Shown one piece after another: positions 1 through 12,246 of a stretch of DNA of 64,000 nucleotides (the first letter of the stretch is position 1; every line of letters begins with the position of its first letter). Location of the stretch: positions 1-64,000 of the forward strand of contig CAKJVC010000051.1 in the NCBI GenBank assembly GCA_918026815.1. The letters run 5' to 3'. The stretch comes from Chalara sp. BL73. Lineage: Eukaryota; Ascomycota; Leotiomycetes; Helotiales. The notes beneath the pieces are model-generated. The model did not search any database and was not told the DNA's origin. It worked only from the letters and a program-made list of their open reading frames with translations. A program made the translations under genes and the position numbers.

Positions 1-202
1 CCAACCCACATCTATGCTCTCTGCCATCCCATTCCCATCGCGCTCCTCCGTCCTCATCGGAACAAGAAGCCATGAAGAACGGAGTTTTTGAGCGCGGGGA
101 GGCAGATTTTCCAGGCCCATTCCCAACCCCCTCTGCGAAAGGAAGGGGGGAGCGCGGGAAGAGGGAGAGGAAATTCCTAGAAAGCTGACGAGATTCTCAC
201 AG
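1..202 (+). other. Probable intron 1 (3' part) of the L28 gene
   Basis: The stretch ends in a good splice acceptor: a GCTGAC branch-like motif near 184-189 and CAG at 200-202, directly before the codons for the HRGH motif of ribosomal protein L28. The expected first exon, about ten residues starting MP-S/T-RF, is not recognisable here, so it most likely lies upstream of the window. The alternative is a first exon spoiled by sequence errors around 45-85, where a weakly similar reading (T-R-S-H) can be seen. I prefer the intron reading. Confidence 0.55.
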
Positions 203-732
203 TCGCGGCCACGTCTCCGCCGGAAAGGGTCGTGTAGGCAAGCACCGCAAGCACCCCGGTGGACGCGGTTTGGCAGGTGGCCAGCACCACCACCGCACCA
301 ACATGGACAAGTACCACCCTGGATACTTTGGAAAGGTCGGCATGCGGTACTTCCACAAGCAGGGCAACCACTTCTGGAAGCCGGTCATCAACCTCGATAA
401 GGTACGTCTGCAATCCGTCCCTAGTAGCCCCCATTTCACACGAGAGCGATGAAATATGTCGATTGGGGAAGGGAAAGTTAAGAAGATAATGAGGGTTAAC
501 GTTTTCGCACAGCTCTGGTCCCTCGTCCCAGCCGAGAAGCGCGAAGAATACCTCGCCGAAGGCGCAAAGAAAAACACCATCCCCGTGCTGGACCTCCTCC
601 CCTCGGCTACAGCAAGGTGCTCGGCAAAGGCCGACTCCCGTCCGTCCCCTGGTTGTGCGCGCGCGATGGGTCAGCAAGCTAGCGGAGAAGAAGATCACCG
701 AGGCCGGAGGCGTCGTCGAGCTCGTTGCATAA
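203..732 (+). CDS. RPL28: 60S ribosomal protein L28 (uL15/L27a family), 5' partial, two frame breaks
   Basis: Structural protein of the large ribosomal subunit. Exon 203-401 encodes the hallmark glycine/histidine-rich stretch ([20 protein letters not shown], then [20 protein letters not shown]). It is followed by a GTACGT donor, a 111-nt intron ending CACAG at 512, and exon 513-732 starting [10 protein letters not shown] and ending VVELVA-stop. The second exon is readable only with two single-base corrections: one C missing near 599-602 (LDLLP/LGYSK) and one C missing near 650-655 ([11 protein letters not shown]). Exon 2 is 220 nt where 222 would be in frame, which fits exactly two lost bases. 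The family is essential and usually single copy, so sequencing error is likelier than a real pseudogene. The identity is secure; the breaks are seen directly. Confidence 0.93.
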
Positions 733-1689
733 GCGTTGTTTTTCTTTCCGTTTCCCTTTCCTTTCTGCTTGATACAGGGGCTTGGGAAGGAGTGATATGG
801 CTTGCGATATCGATTATTCGGGCCGTGGCTTCGCCGATGGGAGACGGAGCTGCGTGGGCTACGATAGCATGAATGAAAAGTCAAATCACAAAGCAAAACT
901 CTTCCCCGTGGCTGTGTGAAGGGAGCGGATATGTTGCATTTGTGATCGTTGCCTGCTGATGGCTGGACAGGGAAATATAGCCTCCTGTGATAAGTTTTGC
1001 ATCCCAAGGGACTCCAGCAAGCTCGTTGAGAAACTGCTCCAACTAGAAGGAATAAAAGACTACGTATTACAATCGAAAAGATGATACTAAAAATTATGCA
1101 GCGGGTACCCATAATTTATCGTGCAAATAGGCTTTTCAGTAGCTTCCGAATCCATTTCACTTGCATAACAAAGTTAACAAATCTTATACGCATAGGAGAG
1201 AGCTAGCTTATAGCTCACAATCACATATTTAGCTTCGGTTTCTATATAACTTCTTTTGTTTTCATTTTGTTTCCTTTCTACGGCTTCTGTATGCTCTGTC
1301 CTCTATCTCGGGTTTCTTTTCTCCTTTTTCTCCTTTCAATCCCTCCACACCGGTGTTTTTTTTCATATCGTCATATCAGTCCCAAATCAACCCGCCACCA
1401 ACGCCAGAACCTAGAAGCCTGAGAACAAAAGAAGTGAAATCAAGGCTGTCTATGTTACACAAAAGATGGATAATGGAATGCGTGTGATAAGCCCAACATT
1501 GTATGCGTGTATAAGCATTCCGAGATAGTCTGAAGGCCAGTCTCACCTTTTTCGACTTTGCTGGACATTTAAATGGAATGTATTGGGCGTGATTATTTGG
1601 TCGCTGCCGTTAGGAGCATCATTTTTGGGTTTGGTATCATGTAGCTCGTCTCTTTTGTCTTTTGGGTTGTCAAAGTGGTGGGAAGTCAC
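733..1689. other. Convergent 3' intergenic region, no gene seen
   Basis: This lies between the ends of L28 (+) and the CCCH protein (-), so it should hold both 3' UTRs. It has T-rich tracts around 1240-1370 and no reading frame with recognisable protein content. No tRNA or repeat was seen. Confidence 0.6.
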
Positions 1690-3555
1690 TCATCGGCTAC
1701 CAAACATACCATCAACACCATTCCCATTCGTGGTAGTCTTTCCGGGAGGGAGAGTCCATCCACCACTGTTTCGCTTCTCGGATTGCTTCTCCGGCTTCTT
1801 CTCGTCGTCATCCATGCCATCCATTTTGAACAATGTCTGCTCCTCGTCAATCGGGGTTGTGAACCGGCCGCTGCCACCAATACTGCTTGTACTTATCTGG
1901 CGTTCCGCAACAGTTCGTGCACCTGAGCCGATAGGATTGCTGGCAGCACGGGCAGGGTGCAGACCAGTGTCGCTTCCGGTAGATTCTGCTCTGGAGAGAC
2001 GAGTACGCTGCAGAAGTTGTGTGATGCCCGACATGTTCGTTTGACGCGGTGGGGAAGGCGCGTATGGTGATGAGTCGCCGGAAAGGCTCGGTCGTGTAAT
2101 AGGTCGTGAAGCAGGATTTGCACCGGGGTGAAGTGAGGAGTTGCGTAATGGAGAACCAACATGGCCGAACGCAGATCCGCGGGATGTTGACTTTTCTTCG
2201 TCCTTTTCTTGTTGATGACGGCTCCACAGAGGACCCCATCTCGACGGGCTGGCGTTCGAAGGAGATCCCCATTTACCTCCGATTTCACTTAATGGAGTTC
2301 CAGCATTGATTGGGGTCCCTGCACCACTGAGAATAGGCCGACCTTCATCATCTGCATTTCTAGAGCCCCGGCGGCTTTCTCTTGTGGCGTCATCAAATCC
2401 TCGAGTGCCTCTGGGAGCAAATCTACATCATCCTCATCGAATGTGCCGAAATTCCAGTCTTGATCCACTCTCTTAGGTAAACTCGCTGACATGATCTTCG
2501 ACTTTGGCGCTCGACGAGAATGCATCATGCGCTTCCCGAAATACTCTTCGGTCGGAATTCCTGGTGGTGAGTTGCCATTGAAACGATCTCGACTATCATC
2601 CCCAAATGCAGAGGCTTGTAAGCTCTTCAGAGTTTCGGAAGAAGTAACGCCTAAAGATCCTGGTGGGGTGTTTAATCCAAACTTCACTGGAACTGAAGAT
2701 GCCAGTGCACCTTTCCCGATAGCATGGTTAGCATAGGCTGAATTTCCGTGGCTATCAAACGATGCCGGTAATGGTGCATCTAAAATACTGGTGCCCCGAG
2801 CTGCTTGTGGTGAGAGGCCATAACCAAACCGATTTGGCTCTTCATCCCTAGGCGAGCCATAAGCCGAAGTCTGTCTAGATGCAAATGTGGTGTCAATCAG
2901 TGGGTTGTCGAGGCTCGCACGAGGATCAGTCGGGGTAGGCACAGGAAATACATCGTCTGGATTGCCGAATAGAGAAAACTGGCCGGGCGCAAACATTGAA
3001 GGAGGGCCACCTGCAGGAGCTCCACCGCTGAAGCCGTTCGTCAAGGCAGATGGCTGTGCTCGGTAGGGATCTGGATGCATTCGTCCTCCTATGTTCAGGT
3101 TGCCTCCCATCATGGGCGCCTTGTAGTTCACTCGTTGTCCGTTGGGTAGAATATGGGCATTGGCGCATTTGGGACCAAATTTGCAATTGCCCTTGAAGCT
3201 GTTAGCTTGTGATTCTCGTTTGAGCACAAGAGCCTTACCTTGGCAAAATATTTGCACACATTATCAACCGTGCTATTGAGATCATGACTGAAAGGGCAAG
3301 ATTGTCCAGCCTGGCAGGCACCCTGACGGAAGAACTTGCATGGGACGTGTGATGTATCTGTTGACCGTCAGCTTCTGCAAACTCTAGGAAGTGGTAATAC
3401 ACACTCTGCTTCGCAGGCGGACTTCTTGCTTGGTTTTCGAACCGACCTCCCATATTTCCTCCAATGTGGGGTTGGCCGTTGACTCCGTTGATGCCTCCAG
3501 CTGGAATATTGAGAGAACCTGAGCTCATATGACGGAATTCTTGGTGCGGAGGCAT
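1690..3555 (-). CDS. Tandem CCCH zinc-finger protein, Lee1-like, one frame break
   Basis: Probable RNA-binding protein with two CCCH fingers near the N-terminus. Exon 1 is 3405-3555 (start MPPHQEFRHM). Intron 3358-3404 is followed by exon 2 (3239-3357) with finger 1, CKFFRQGACQAGQSCPFSH (C-x7-C-x5-C-x3-H). Intron 3192-3238 splits finger 2, CKYFAKGNCKFGPKCANAH, which has the same spacing. Exon 3 (1690-3191) encodes a long Gly/Ser/Pro-rich tail with a conserved-looking acidic patch (DEDDVDLLPEALEDLMTPQEK). Just after that patch the frame breaks near 2383: one C is missing in the codons that should read KARRGSRNADDEGRP. The restored frame then runs smoothly through SGAGTPINAGTPLSEIGGKW to the stop at 1690. 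Resemblance to yeast Lee1 and its filamentous-fungal relatives is from memory of the family. Targets are unknown. Confidence 0.85.
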
Positions 3556-6500
3556 TCTGGCACCGTTGAGAGCATAATTATGCTAACTTGTCGTCGCGAG
3601 GCGGGGTTCGGTGGGGGTCAGGTTTTGTCGTGTGCGGGCGATGTTCAAAGATTGTTGCGGGAAAGAGAGGGGAGTATATGAAAATGGCAGATGGGGTGAA
3701 GAGGCAACCCGAAGCAAGTCAGGCATCCAATTCGGTGAGGAGAATATGTGTTCAGGTGGGTGAATTCGGTGTAGAGGGAGAGGAAAGGGTTCGAGGTTGG
3801 AGATGGATGGGCAGGTAGAGAGACTGGCGGCGGTCAAAGCTCACCCCCCCGTCTCTTTTTTTCTGGGCGCTAGAGAGCGACAGACTCGACCAGTCCCTCG
3901 ATGGCTTCTTCTTCTATTAAGGCTTCAACCAGATGAGCAAATCCTCTTTTCAAGGTGTACGTACGGTATGTTTTGAGTCAAACAATGACAATGATGATTC
4001 TTCTCAGCAGTAAAACATAAAAAGTTGACAAACATATAAGCAGAAATGTCGCGATATGCGCGAAGATCCCCTTGGTTATCAAGCTCCCGTGTCGCAGGAC
4101 TGGATAATCCTTGCCATTACACTTCCCACTGTATTGGGGCGCTCCGTCGTCCTAAATCTGCTCCAGGAATTGCGCTTGACGCGTCTGCTAGCCAAATCGG
4201 ATGCTAGACGGTGGTTTCAGGGATCCCGCCAGTGCAGGAAATGAACAATTACCGGTAGAAAGGATGAAGCTTCAAGGGAAGCAAAGATCAGGAACGGCGG
4301 CGCAGCGAACTCCTCGTGATCGCGACAGCTTCACTCTCTTTTTATCCTCTTTTACCTTTGATACTAGAAAGGACAGATACGGTTCCAAATTATACGAATG
4401 CATCAGAGTCATGGATGAGTCTGGTGATGCAGATACTGGTCATGTTGATGCGGGCAGCCTCGATCAAGGAAAGCTTGATCATTCAAGAGGGTGTTGTGTT
4501 TCACTTTTGGGATTGTTCCTCTCACCTCGATATCAGACACCATCAACATATTAAGAGAGCATGACCCAGATCGGGTGTTTTCTCTGCGCGTTCCTCACGC
4601 TCTATGACCTCATCCCCAGAAGCTGATGGGCGGGAAGCATCATGCATGAATCAAATCGAATCGAATCGACCCGACCAACAGACATGCACCTATGCGTTAA
4701 ATATCAAACGAGTGTTGTTGTTGTTGTTTTTGTTTTATTTTTATTTTTACAGATATCGAGCAAACTGCTCTCTTCTTGCTCAATATTACCAAAATCATCT
4801 TGACCGGCAAGGCCCGAGCCAGAACTTAATCTGACCTTTTCCGCTGACTAGATTACTGCTACCAAATGTAGACTCACGATGCCTTAGACGGTGTTTTGAG
4901 CTTAGAAGCGTGTCTTGTCAGCTGATGGATACTCGGAACAAAAAGCTTGTGAAGGGTGAGTGATGTTGGTGCTGCTGTTGGTGCTGCTGCTCACCCCCAC
5001 TTACAGGCTCAGCCACCCACCACCCATTCCCTCGAACCCGAATCAGCCACAATAATCCTCAACCAAGATCTGCCATCCCCGACCACCACCACCGCCGCCT
5101 ATACACCTTTTAACAAATATATATATTTCCCCAACTTTTCATACATACGAGGTGGATGCAGGAACAATATTGGCCTGCGCCTCCTCTGAAATCAGCGCCC
5201 CTATTCCGTGCGAGCCATTACTCATCAGTTAGACTCCCGGTCAACCGTCTCTCATTCTAGCTAGAGCCTCATCCATAAGCTCAAGGATAAAGCACCAGAG
5301 CTCTTCCTCAGGTTTCACAACCCCTCATAACCCTAATAACGATCTTGCAAGCGAAGTGATACATCCAGAGCTGAAGGTATCACCCGACAGCCTCCCCTAA
5401 TCTGAGCGTCAGCAACGTAACACCCGATTTCCAAGCACCTCATAATCTTTGTCCCTCCAACGGCTGCAGCGGGTGGGACATACAAACATAACTCCGAAAA
5501 AGAGGAGAACCCTTACTCGGGGATGCCATCCATTTCTGGGGTCTGGCGCGGGGGTTGATAAGGTGACTTAACATGCACCGAAGCACAGCCGTGTCAGTGC
5601 AGTTTTCTAACCTCCGTCATACAAGACATGTTGTGGTGAGTACACGGTAAGAAGTTTCGACCTTTGTGTAATGAATGTTCCAAAGGACGTCGATCACATG
5701 ATAGTATACACAACAGCTCGATCCTAATGCTCTTACCCGAATACTGTTAAGCCACAAATCAGCTAGACCGGCGGTTTTATACCTGTTCCTTTTCAACAAT
5801 CAATGAGATAAGACGTCGGCTACATCAGGATAAGTAATTAGGTGTTCTACCCCAGGCACGTGACTTAGCCTGCTTTCACCTTTGATTAGTTAAGCTTATA
5901 TTATTGAACACAGAGACACGGCCCAGGTCTCTCTTTCTAAGCATACTCAGATATGGATAAGAATCGCTATAACCAGACGACAGATTGGGTTAGTCTCTGC
6001 TGATGGATAGAATGGCGAATAGTAAGCATCTGCAGTTTAGCCATCCTCCTGGATCCCACCTTTATACTACGCGTGCTCATTTATCAAAGTTCATACATGC
6101 GTGGTTACAGAGAGAGTTATCCTTCAAGCTTGTTCATGTCCAATCTTCTAATGCATTTTTCAAAATTACATTATACTTAAGTCATCTGAAACGGTTCTAT
6201 GGCTTCGGCAAGATAGTACGGTCTTTGCTGCACAGGCCTATCGTTATCAGAAATCGGATAGTTAGCTCAGGCATTGCTCCTTGGTAGAAGGGTAGCTAAG
6301 GTGTGCGGAATCCCGATATTACACTATTTTCGAGCGTCGGTTTCGGTAGTTCTCCTGTCTGCTTTCGTTAACGACCACGTAGGTCGGCTCTTATATGACC
6401 TGGGCGTAAAATAAAATCTCGAGGTATGAGAAGGCTATCGATAGAAATCATCGCTAGTGTTTTCTCGTCCTCGGAAACCCGTTCCCCGCCGTGCGAAATT

Positions 6501-6597
6501 ATATAAAATTGACGAAATACTCTCTGCAATACCTTCCGGGACCGGGATTTGCTCTTCTAGTATTCCCAATTCTCATTCCCCCTATCATAATTTGGGG
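3556..6597. other. Long gene-free stretch
   Basis: Immediately upstream of the CCCH gene it should hold that gene's promoter. Beyond that there are only short reading frames (for example 4201-4554, 4604-4834, 4956-5189, 6003-6287) with no recognisable domains and poor amino-acid texture. Notable composition: a T-rich tract at 4716-4750 and a TA run at 5117-5128. No tRNA, rRNA or terminal repeats were seen. Confidence 0.5.
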
Positions 6598-8453
6598 ATG
6601 GAAAAGTCATTCAGCTATATGTCTCCTTCTTCCCTGGAAATCGATGAAATGGGTGGCCACATAGAAGACCGAATCTTCGTGGATAAGGAGCAAGATATAT
6701 CCTTGGAGGAACAGGTGGAGGAGGATCCTCAGCCCTGGAGATGCTTACCCGTGGATATCAAACTAGAAATAATGGAAAACTTACCCGACCTTTCAACACT
6801 AAGCAACTTCCTCAAAGTTTCGGCGTCGAGTTTTGAATGTTTCAATAGATATCGGAGAACCGTTTTAGTCTCGGTTCTCTTTAATGACCTCATCGAATCC
6901 GATGTTTTGGTTGAGGCCCTTCATTTGATGTTGGCTACTCGATTGCAAAAGATAGAGTTCTCTGGAGAAGAATTCCTAACAGGCTATGAAATGAAGCCTA
7001 TTGTAACAGTGAGTCAGCTTTTAGAGAGAGAAAACCTCCCTTTAATGTTACATTATGTAGTGGGAATATAGCTTTAACCAAATCCTCACTTCTCAATCTT
7101 TGATAATATGTTGCACATGAGTATTAGCCAAAGCTTTTCTGGTTTGGGACTATCTCTGCAAGCACTACTTCTACTACATACATTTAACGGGAAAGGGGCT
7201 AATCCGAAAATTCAACCCTAGGGAATACAAGACCTCGAATATGAACCGGAATGGCAAGTGTGGGTTTGCACCTTGCTAACAATATATCACTGTTACCGGG
7301 ATAGCCCAAGATTCCACCCTAAGACTGCTGACGGCAAAGGCTTAGCAGACTTCTCTGAGCAAGAAATAATCGACATGCTCCTCTTTCATCAGAAAGCACA
7401 CTGTCTTACGAGAAGTTTTTCATCTTCCAAATTGTCTCAACAAGCCACAACAGGAATCTCGTCTCCTACACCTGTATCGCAATCTGAGAGTCGACGTATT
7501 CATAGGGCTATCTATCGTTACGAACTCTTCTCAAGGTACTTTGGCAAATGCAGAGACTTTATGTACAATGGAGCGCAGCAGCTCCCTAGAGTTCGGGACA
7601 TCTTTTGGACATGATACACAATGACTTCTTGTGCGGCTTCGAATCTTGGGAGCTGGAAGAATTGTCGTGCATTTCCGATTTTTGCATGATTATTACTACG
7701 AGGAACTCATGAATTGTTGTATGGATATCGCATTAGATCATCCTAGGAGTGCAAACTCCATAATTACGGCTGAATTGTATTGTAAGTAACTTTGCTTCTA
7801 TTATTTATGCCTTTGTTGACGAAGTTACTACGTTAGGGAACGCCAACCCGTGGGCAAGGCAAAATGCGGCATTAATGATTAGTATTTGCATCTCACCTCT
7901 CCACGACTTTTTTGCTGTACCACAAAATCTTCCCAAGCACAAATGCTCTTCAGGATGAGGAACATCAAAGAAGCTCCGCAGGGGCTCTCTTAAACAGGTT
8001 CTGAGAGACTCTGCGCATGATGCCAGCCGTAATCTCGGCATTTTAGCACGAGTTTCTTGTATGTTGAATATGCAGCCGTCCCACTTTACATTTAGAGGGC
8101 CCGACGCAGCGTGGCACTGGTCCAGCCAAAATATCAAAGATCGCTTTGTTCATAGTTTGTCGCATAGAGCAGCACTGAGAAGAGTGGGATATGTGATGTG
8201 GGATATTCAGCGTTTGCATGATTGGGAGTACCTGAGAGAGGCGTGCGAGGTCTTCCATCCCACTAACTTGGCCAGTTGGGTCACCACGATAACCGGCCAG
8301 AGATTCCGCTACCAGAGGGGGCAAGAATCGTGGTCCTTGAAGACAATCGTGGAGGAATTGCTTCCTGTTATCAGAGCACGAGCCTTGCTCACGGCTTCTA
8401 GCGCATCCAACAACTCCGCACCCCTAAGCCTGCACCGGGAGTACAGTCTGTGA
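6598..8453 (+). pseudogene. F-box-type protein, broken reading frame
   Basis: From ATG 6598 the first exon encodes an acidic leader and an F-box-like helix set (PWRCLPVDIKLEIMENLPDL, then STLSNFLKVSASSF). It runs to a GTGAGT donor at 7011. Later pieces continue the same protein: a segment with IHRAIYRYELFSRYF (7258-7614), a stretch needing frame changes near 7605 and 7690 (LDMIHNDFLCGFESWELEEL, then HDYYYEELMNCC), a GTAAGT donor near 7782, and a C-terminal part with RRVGYVMWDIQRLHDW that stops at 8453. The order and motifs (FxRAxYR, then a YVxWDIxR block) match the two copies in the duplicated block at 9.4-15.2 kb, so this is a diverged third member. F-box proteins normally bring substrates to SCF ubiquitin ligases; no substrate can be inferred. 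At least three shifts are needed, so it is decayed or badly sequenced. Confidence 0.6.
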
Positions 8454-9386
8454 TATGTAGGACCCTCCTTCGGCTACCTATTTACTACCAGGTTGTGGGA
8501 TACGAGCCCGCCAAATACCATTCCCGCTTCTACCATAGCCGCAGGTTCATGATGAAGCAAAGCCTCGCGCTTACCTTAAGAAACATTCCTGTACATAAAG
8601 GCATCAAGGGCACACTCTTGGGGGTCGATCATCGTAGTAAAGGTTCGGGAGGGCTTTCTGTAGGGCTTCTGGCTAATGCACCTGGCTTTCCCGCCGAGGT
8701 AGATTTGAATGATTCTATTTTCGGGGCTGATCATGTGGGATAAATGAGTAGCGTCTCATCATAAGTCTACCGCTATTACAGCATACAGACTTATTATATT
8801 AGCAAGGGGCGACGAAAGGAGCCAGAATCATCATTAAATTTTATGAGAAACCCACTTCTCTGAAGCGCAGTTTGCGACTTCGTAGGTAGAGAAATCAAGC
8901 GTTAACTCATGTTGCAAAATTTTCGCCGCTGGCTTAGTATGGAACATAGTTAAGATTATAAATTATGGTAATGGGCTTACCCCTGCGTGGTACTTGAAAC
9001 CATAGCTTTTGTTGATGTTTCTTGCACTATTGTACCAGCGCTTCTCAGCCAAGCTCACAGATATCTGATGTAGCATGGAGATGCAGCAGGCACAGGAGAA
9101 TGACTTAGCCGACCCTCCGCCTCCCTGCCATACACGGATGATCACAAATGTTGGTAAGCAGGCTTTGAATTTTGTGCTCGCCGTTCTATTTACGAAGCGC
9201 CCATCACGATATAAGCACCAGGCGCCTAAGCGCCACGCGGACAGCTGCATCGATCGGGTCTTGCTTCCAGCGCCCCTCTGCTGATATGCGTTAGCGATCT
9301 TTGCGCGATGGGGTGAAAGGGAGGTTTGTAGCTGAGCCTGCTGGCCCGGCTAAAGCACCTTTATGATCAAGGGAATCGCCGAAAGG
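8454..9386. other. Intergenic, one unassigned reading frame
   Basis: An open frame at 8450-8743 (+, 97 codons, rich in Lys/Arg and Gly, ending FGADHVG) has fair coding texture but no recognisable family. It starts directly at the end of the F-box relic and could be a decayed exon. The rest has only short frames on both strands. Nothing else was seen. Confidence 0.35.
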
Positions 9387-12246
9387 CTCTGCGCCTTCTG
9401 TTGCAAGGTAAGTTGCACGTCCCAGCCTCTGGATCTGCTGACATCTATGGAAGCGCCAAGCCAAGTCTTTCGCAAGCGTCTGCAAGCCCGCCAATATCTT
9501 CTGGTCCGTCAAGGCAAGTATCATATCAGGAAGGCTCGCGTTTGGCTGAATATATCGTTTATTCAAAGTAGGGTTGCGGGGGGGAGGCCCGCCTGCGTAT
9601 AGAAAGTCCAAACAGAGGGAAGGCGCCTAAGCCGAAATCGAAGACCGAAAATCCCGCCGTTGCTAGAGGACCTGCAAGAGCAGCTTATCATGCACGCCCA
9701 CGACGCGGGGAGGACGTGATCCGGATCACAATAGAGCTCAGCGCTGTGGCTCGGCATCTTCGAGTGATGGTAGCCGATTCTAGGTCAGGTAGATCAGGCG
9801 GGTATGGGATGGTTGACAGATTTGTCCGAGTTGAAAAAGATTGCAAGCTCTTCAGAGGACGGGACGAAACGGTTCCGGTCTCACGGTTTTGGGTTTCATT
9901 GGAGTATAAAGCGGCGTTTACTGGCGTTTAAGGAGTACCGCTTTGGGGATTTTACTAAGGAATTGTATGCCTTTTCATTGCCTTTTTTCCGGGCGAGCAA
10001 TGATGTGGTTCTGTTGGAGCTCTGAGCGTACAATCATCGTTTAGTCACTTATTTCAGTTCAGCGTAATTTTGGTTGTTTTGATAGTGGTTATTTTTAAAC
10101 GTTTTTACTAGACTAAAGGTTTTTATTTAATATTATTATTATTAGTCGCACGTTAGTTATATGGCTGCCATTTTAAAAGGGGCTTGGCGGCTGTTTTGTG
10201 CACCGTACCCGCAGCAACTAGCGGAGCCGCGGTAAGAGGCCAAAGGTAGAAAGTCATCCATCTATATAGCCCCATCTCCTGTTTGAATTTACTCCATCCT
10301 CCTCATTCTCAACGGCAAATCTGGAGATACATATCAACATTCATTTGAACGATTTGAGCCTGATTATTTTATTGTTTCCCGTTAGGCGCAAGCCATGCCC
10401 GCCATCACAAATCTTCCGTGCAAGGTGATCGCATCTATCCTGCGAGGCCTCGATCAGATTAGCTCCCTAGTATCCTCCCTCCTCACCTGCCGTCATTTCT
10501 ACACGTCCTTTAAAGAAAACCTAGCATCGGCTATGACAAGTCAATTCTCATCCCCTGCTGTGCTACCATTATAGAAGCATCACGTCTGCCGTACCCGCGC
10601 ACCCTGTCTTCAATCCGGGAATTACTCCACACCCTTTACGATAAACCGGACTCAAGTGCAGCCAATGCCTCTCTCTATCGTTGCGGATAGCACGTACTCA
10701 TGGTATAATCGAAACCTTTGTAGCCGACTTCGCGAAAGATGCCTGGGCCGTTCTTTCTACCTATACAGGAGATGCAGGCTTGCCCGATAATTTCACCCTA
10801 TCGCCCGAGGAGCACTTTCGATTCCGTCGCGCCTTCTACCGCGTTGAAATCTTCTTGATTCTATTCCGTGGTCAACTGGGAACATTTCATTCCCTTTAAT
10901 AGTCGCGAAAGCCAATACTTCTTTGCAAAACACTCCGTGGGAAAACGAACAGCTCGCCTGCATCCATGATTTCCTTGAGAAGAGGCTTACTGAAGGTTCA
11001 TTGTTCCGAGGCTATCGCAAGCATTAGAAGAATCTGGTTGCTAATTCCTAATATAGCTTCTCGCGATGTAGTCGCTCATGATGTTGATTTTGGGGAACTT
11101 TCTGTCGATTATCTCAGTCTTGGTGGTGATAGCCGGAAGCAACTCTGGGTATGTCTCGAAATTCTATTGACTAGAGTTGCTACTTTAATGAATAATCAGC
11201 TGACTAACTTGGCAAAACACAGATGTCATTCGGTGTTTGTTTTCTCGATCGACTAAAGAATGAAAATTCATACGAGGGTAAAAGGCCCTGCTAGATTCTG
11301 TGGTTAGCGCCGGCAGCCAACCTCTACGATGGACTTATGGCCTCCTGGTGAAGATTCAACTGGCGATGCCCTCCTGGAAGAATATACCGAGGAAGATATA
11401 AAAGACTTAGTTAGGCACTCAGACCTACTTGACACTGATAATGGTCCATATTCAGCCTGGTTCTCTGCCCACAGAGATGTCCCTCGTAGTTCCTGGGTCA
11501 TGCTGGCTTGGTGCATGCGATATTAAAATTGTTTTAAAATGTGCCTGTAGATCCGAGCCACTTGTATACAGATAGTGAATTTGAGGAAATGCAGGAATCA
11601 TTTGAAGAGAGGTCGAAGATTTGGCAGAAGGGTGGTTCGGGTTATTGGAGCAAAGGGGACACCAGCCGGATAATGTGGCAGATCAAATCCACAAGATAGC
11701 CTGCAAAATAAATGTATAGTTTTTGAGAAATACACAAAGTGATTAAGAAAATATAGGGTTCAGGTCATGCTTTAAAGAAGGAAGCCGTGTAGATATGTAA
11801 CTAGCACTAACCTGCTTCTAGTAATAGCAGGTAAATCAGCTTTGTGCACAATGACTTAGCTTTTGCGACTTACCAGGAGTACAGAAGTGAGTAAGTTTAC
11901 TATACTTAAGCTTTAATCAGATCATTCTATAGTTTGTTTCTCAATCTTTAATAGAAGCGCAGGTTAGTGGAATCTAAAACTCCAATTTAGGAATATGCCG
12001 CAATTATAAACTTTTGACATTATAACGCTATATTTGAACATTAACTTGGCAACAAACTTGGTATAGATAACCGACTTCGGACTTTCGAACTACGATCTAA
12101 TCACTTTGGCCCTCAGTTTCCTCTAAACAAGCAATGCCAACTACTTCAGCCTACCATTCAACAACATAAATAAGCATACCGCGCTGGGTATACCGTGATG
12201 GCAGCTAGAGAGCGGGGTGTCACATATCTGCCTTCTCGCCTGACAC
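9387..12246 (+). repeat. Direct tandem duplication, unit 1 (2860 bp)
   Basis: It begins CTCTGCGCCTTCTGTTGCAA and ends TTCTCGCCTGACAC. The next base starts unit 2 with the same CTCTGCGCC sequence, so the units abut head to tail. It carries a broken F-box-type gene at 10395-11673. An upstream open frame at 9804-10025 (RFRSHGFGFHWSIKRRLLAF) is broken in unit 2. Unit 1 is 105 bp shorter than unit 2 through many 1-2 base indels and a few larger losses, for example about 65 bp lost around 11502-11530. Single-base substitutions look rare compared with indels. Confidence 0.93.
10395..11673 (+). pseudogene. F-box-type protein copy 1, frame broken many times
   Basis: Same gene as the copy at 13262-14633, starting MPAITNLPCKVIASILRGLD and ending YWSKGT..PAG. 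Single-base indels and block losses break it repeatedly: loss of the EILRRQVNP codons near 10530, shifts near 10735 and 10897, and loss of the RECAYVLWDIDRIERYNL block near 11510. Some places are intact here and broken in copy 2, for example the IIEASRLPYPRTLSSI region at 10572-10620. A TATATA motif lies at 10263, about 130 bp before the ATG. It is non-functional as written. Confidence 0.75.

Noticed and set aside
4201..5189. Several 60-117 codon plus-strand frames
   Set aside because: Low-complexity or compositionally biased text, no domains, and no splice sites joining them into a plausible protein.
8963..9250. Minus-strand 95-codon frame
   Set aside because: No recognisable protein; it lies next to the duplicated block and is matched by an equally open plus-strand frame.
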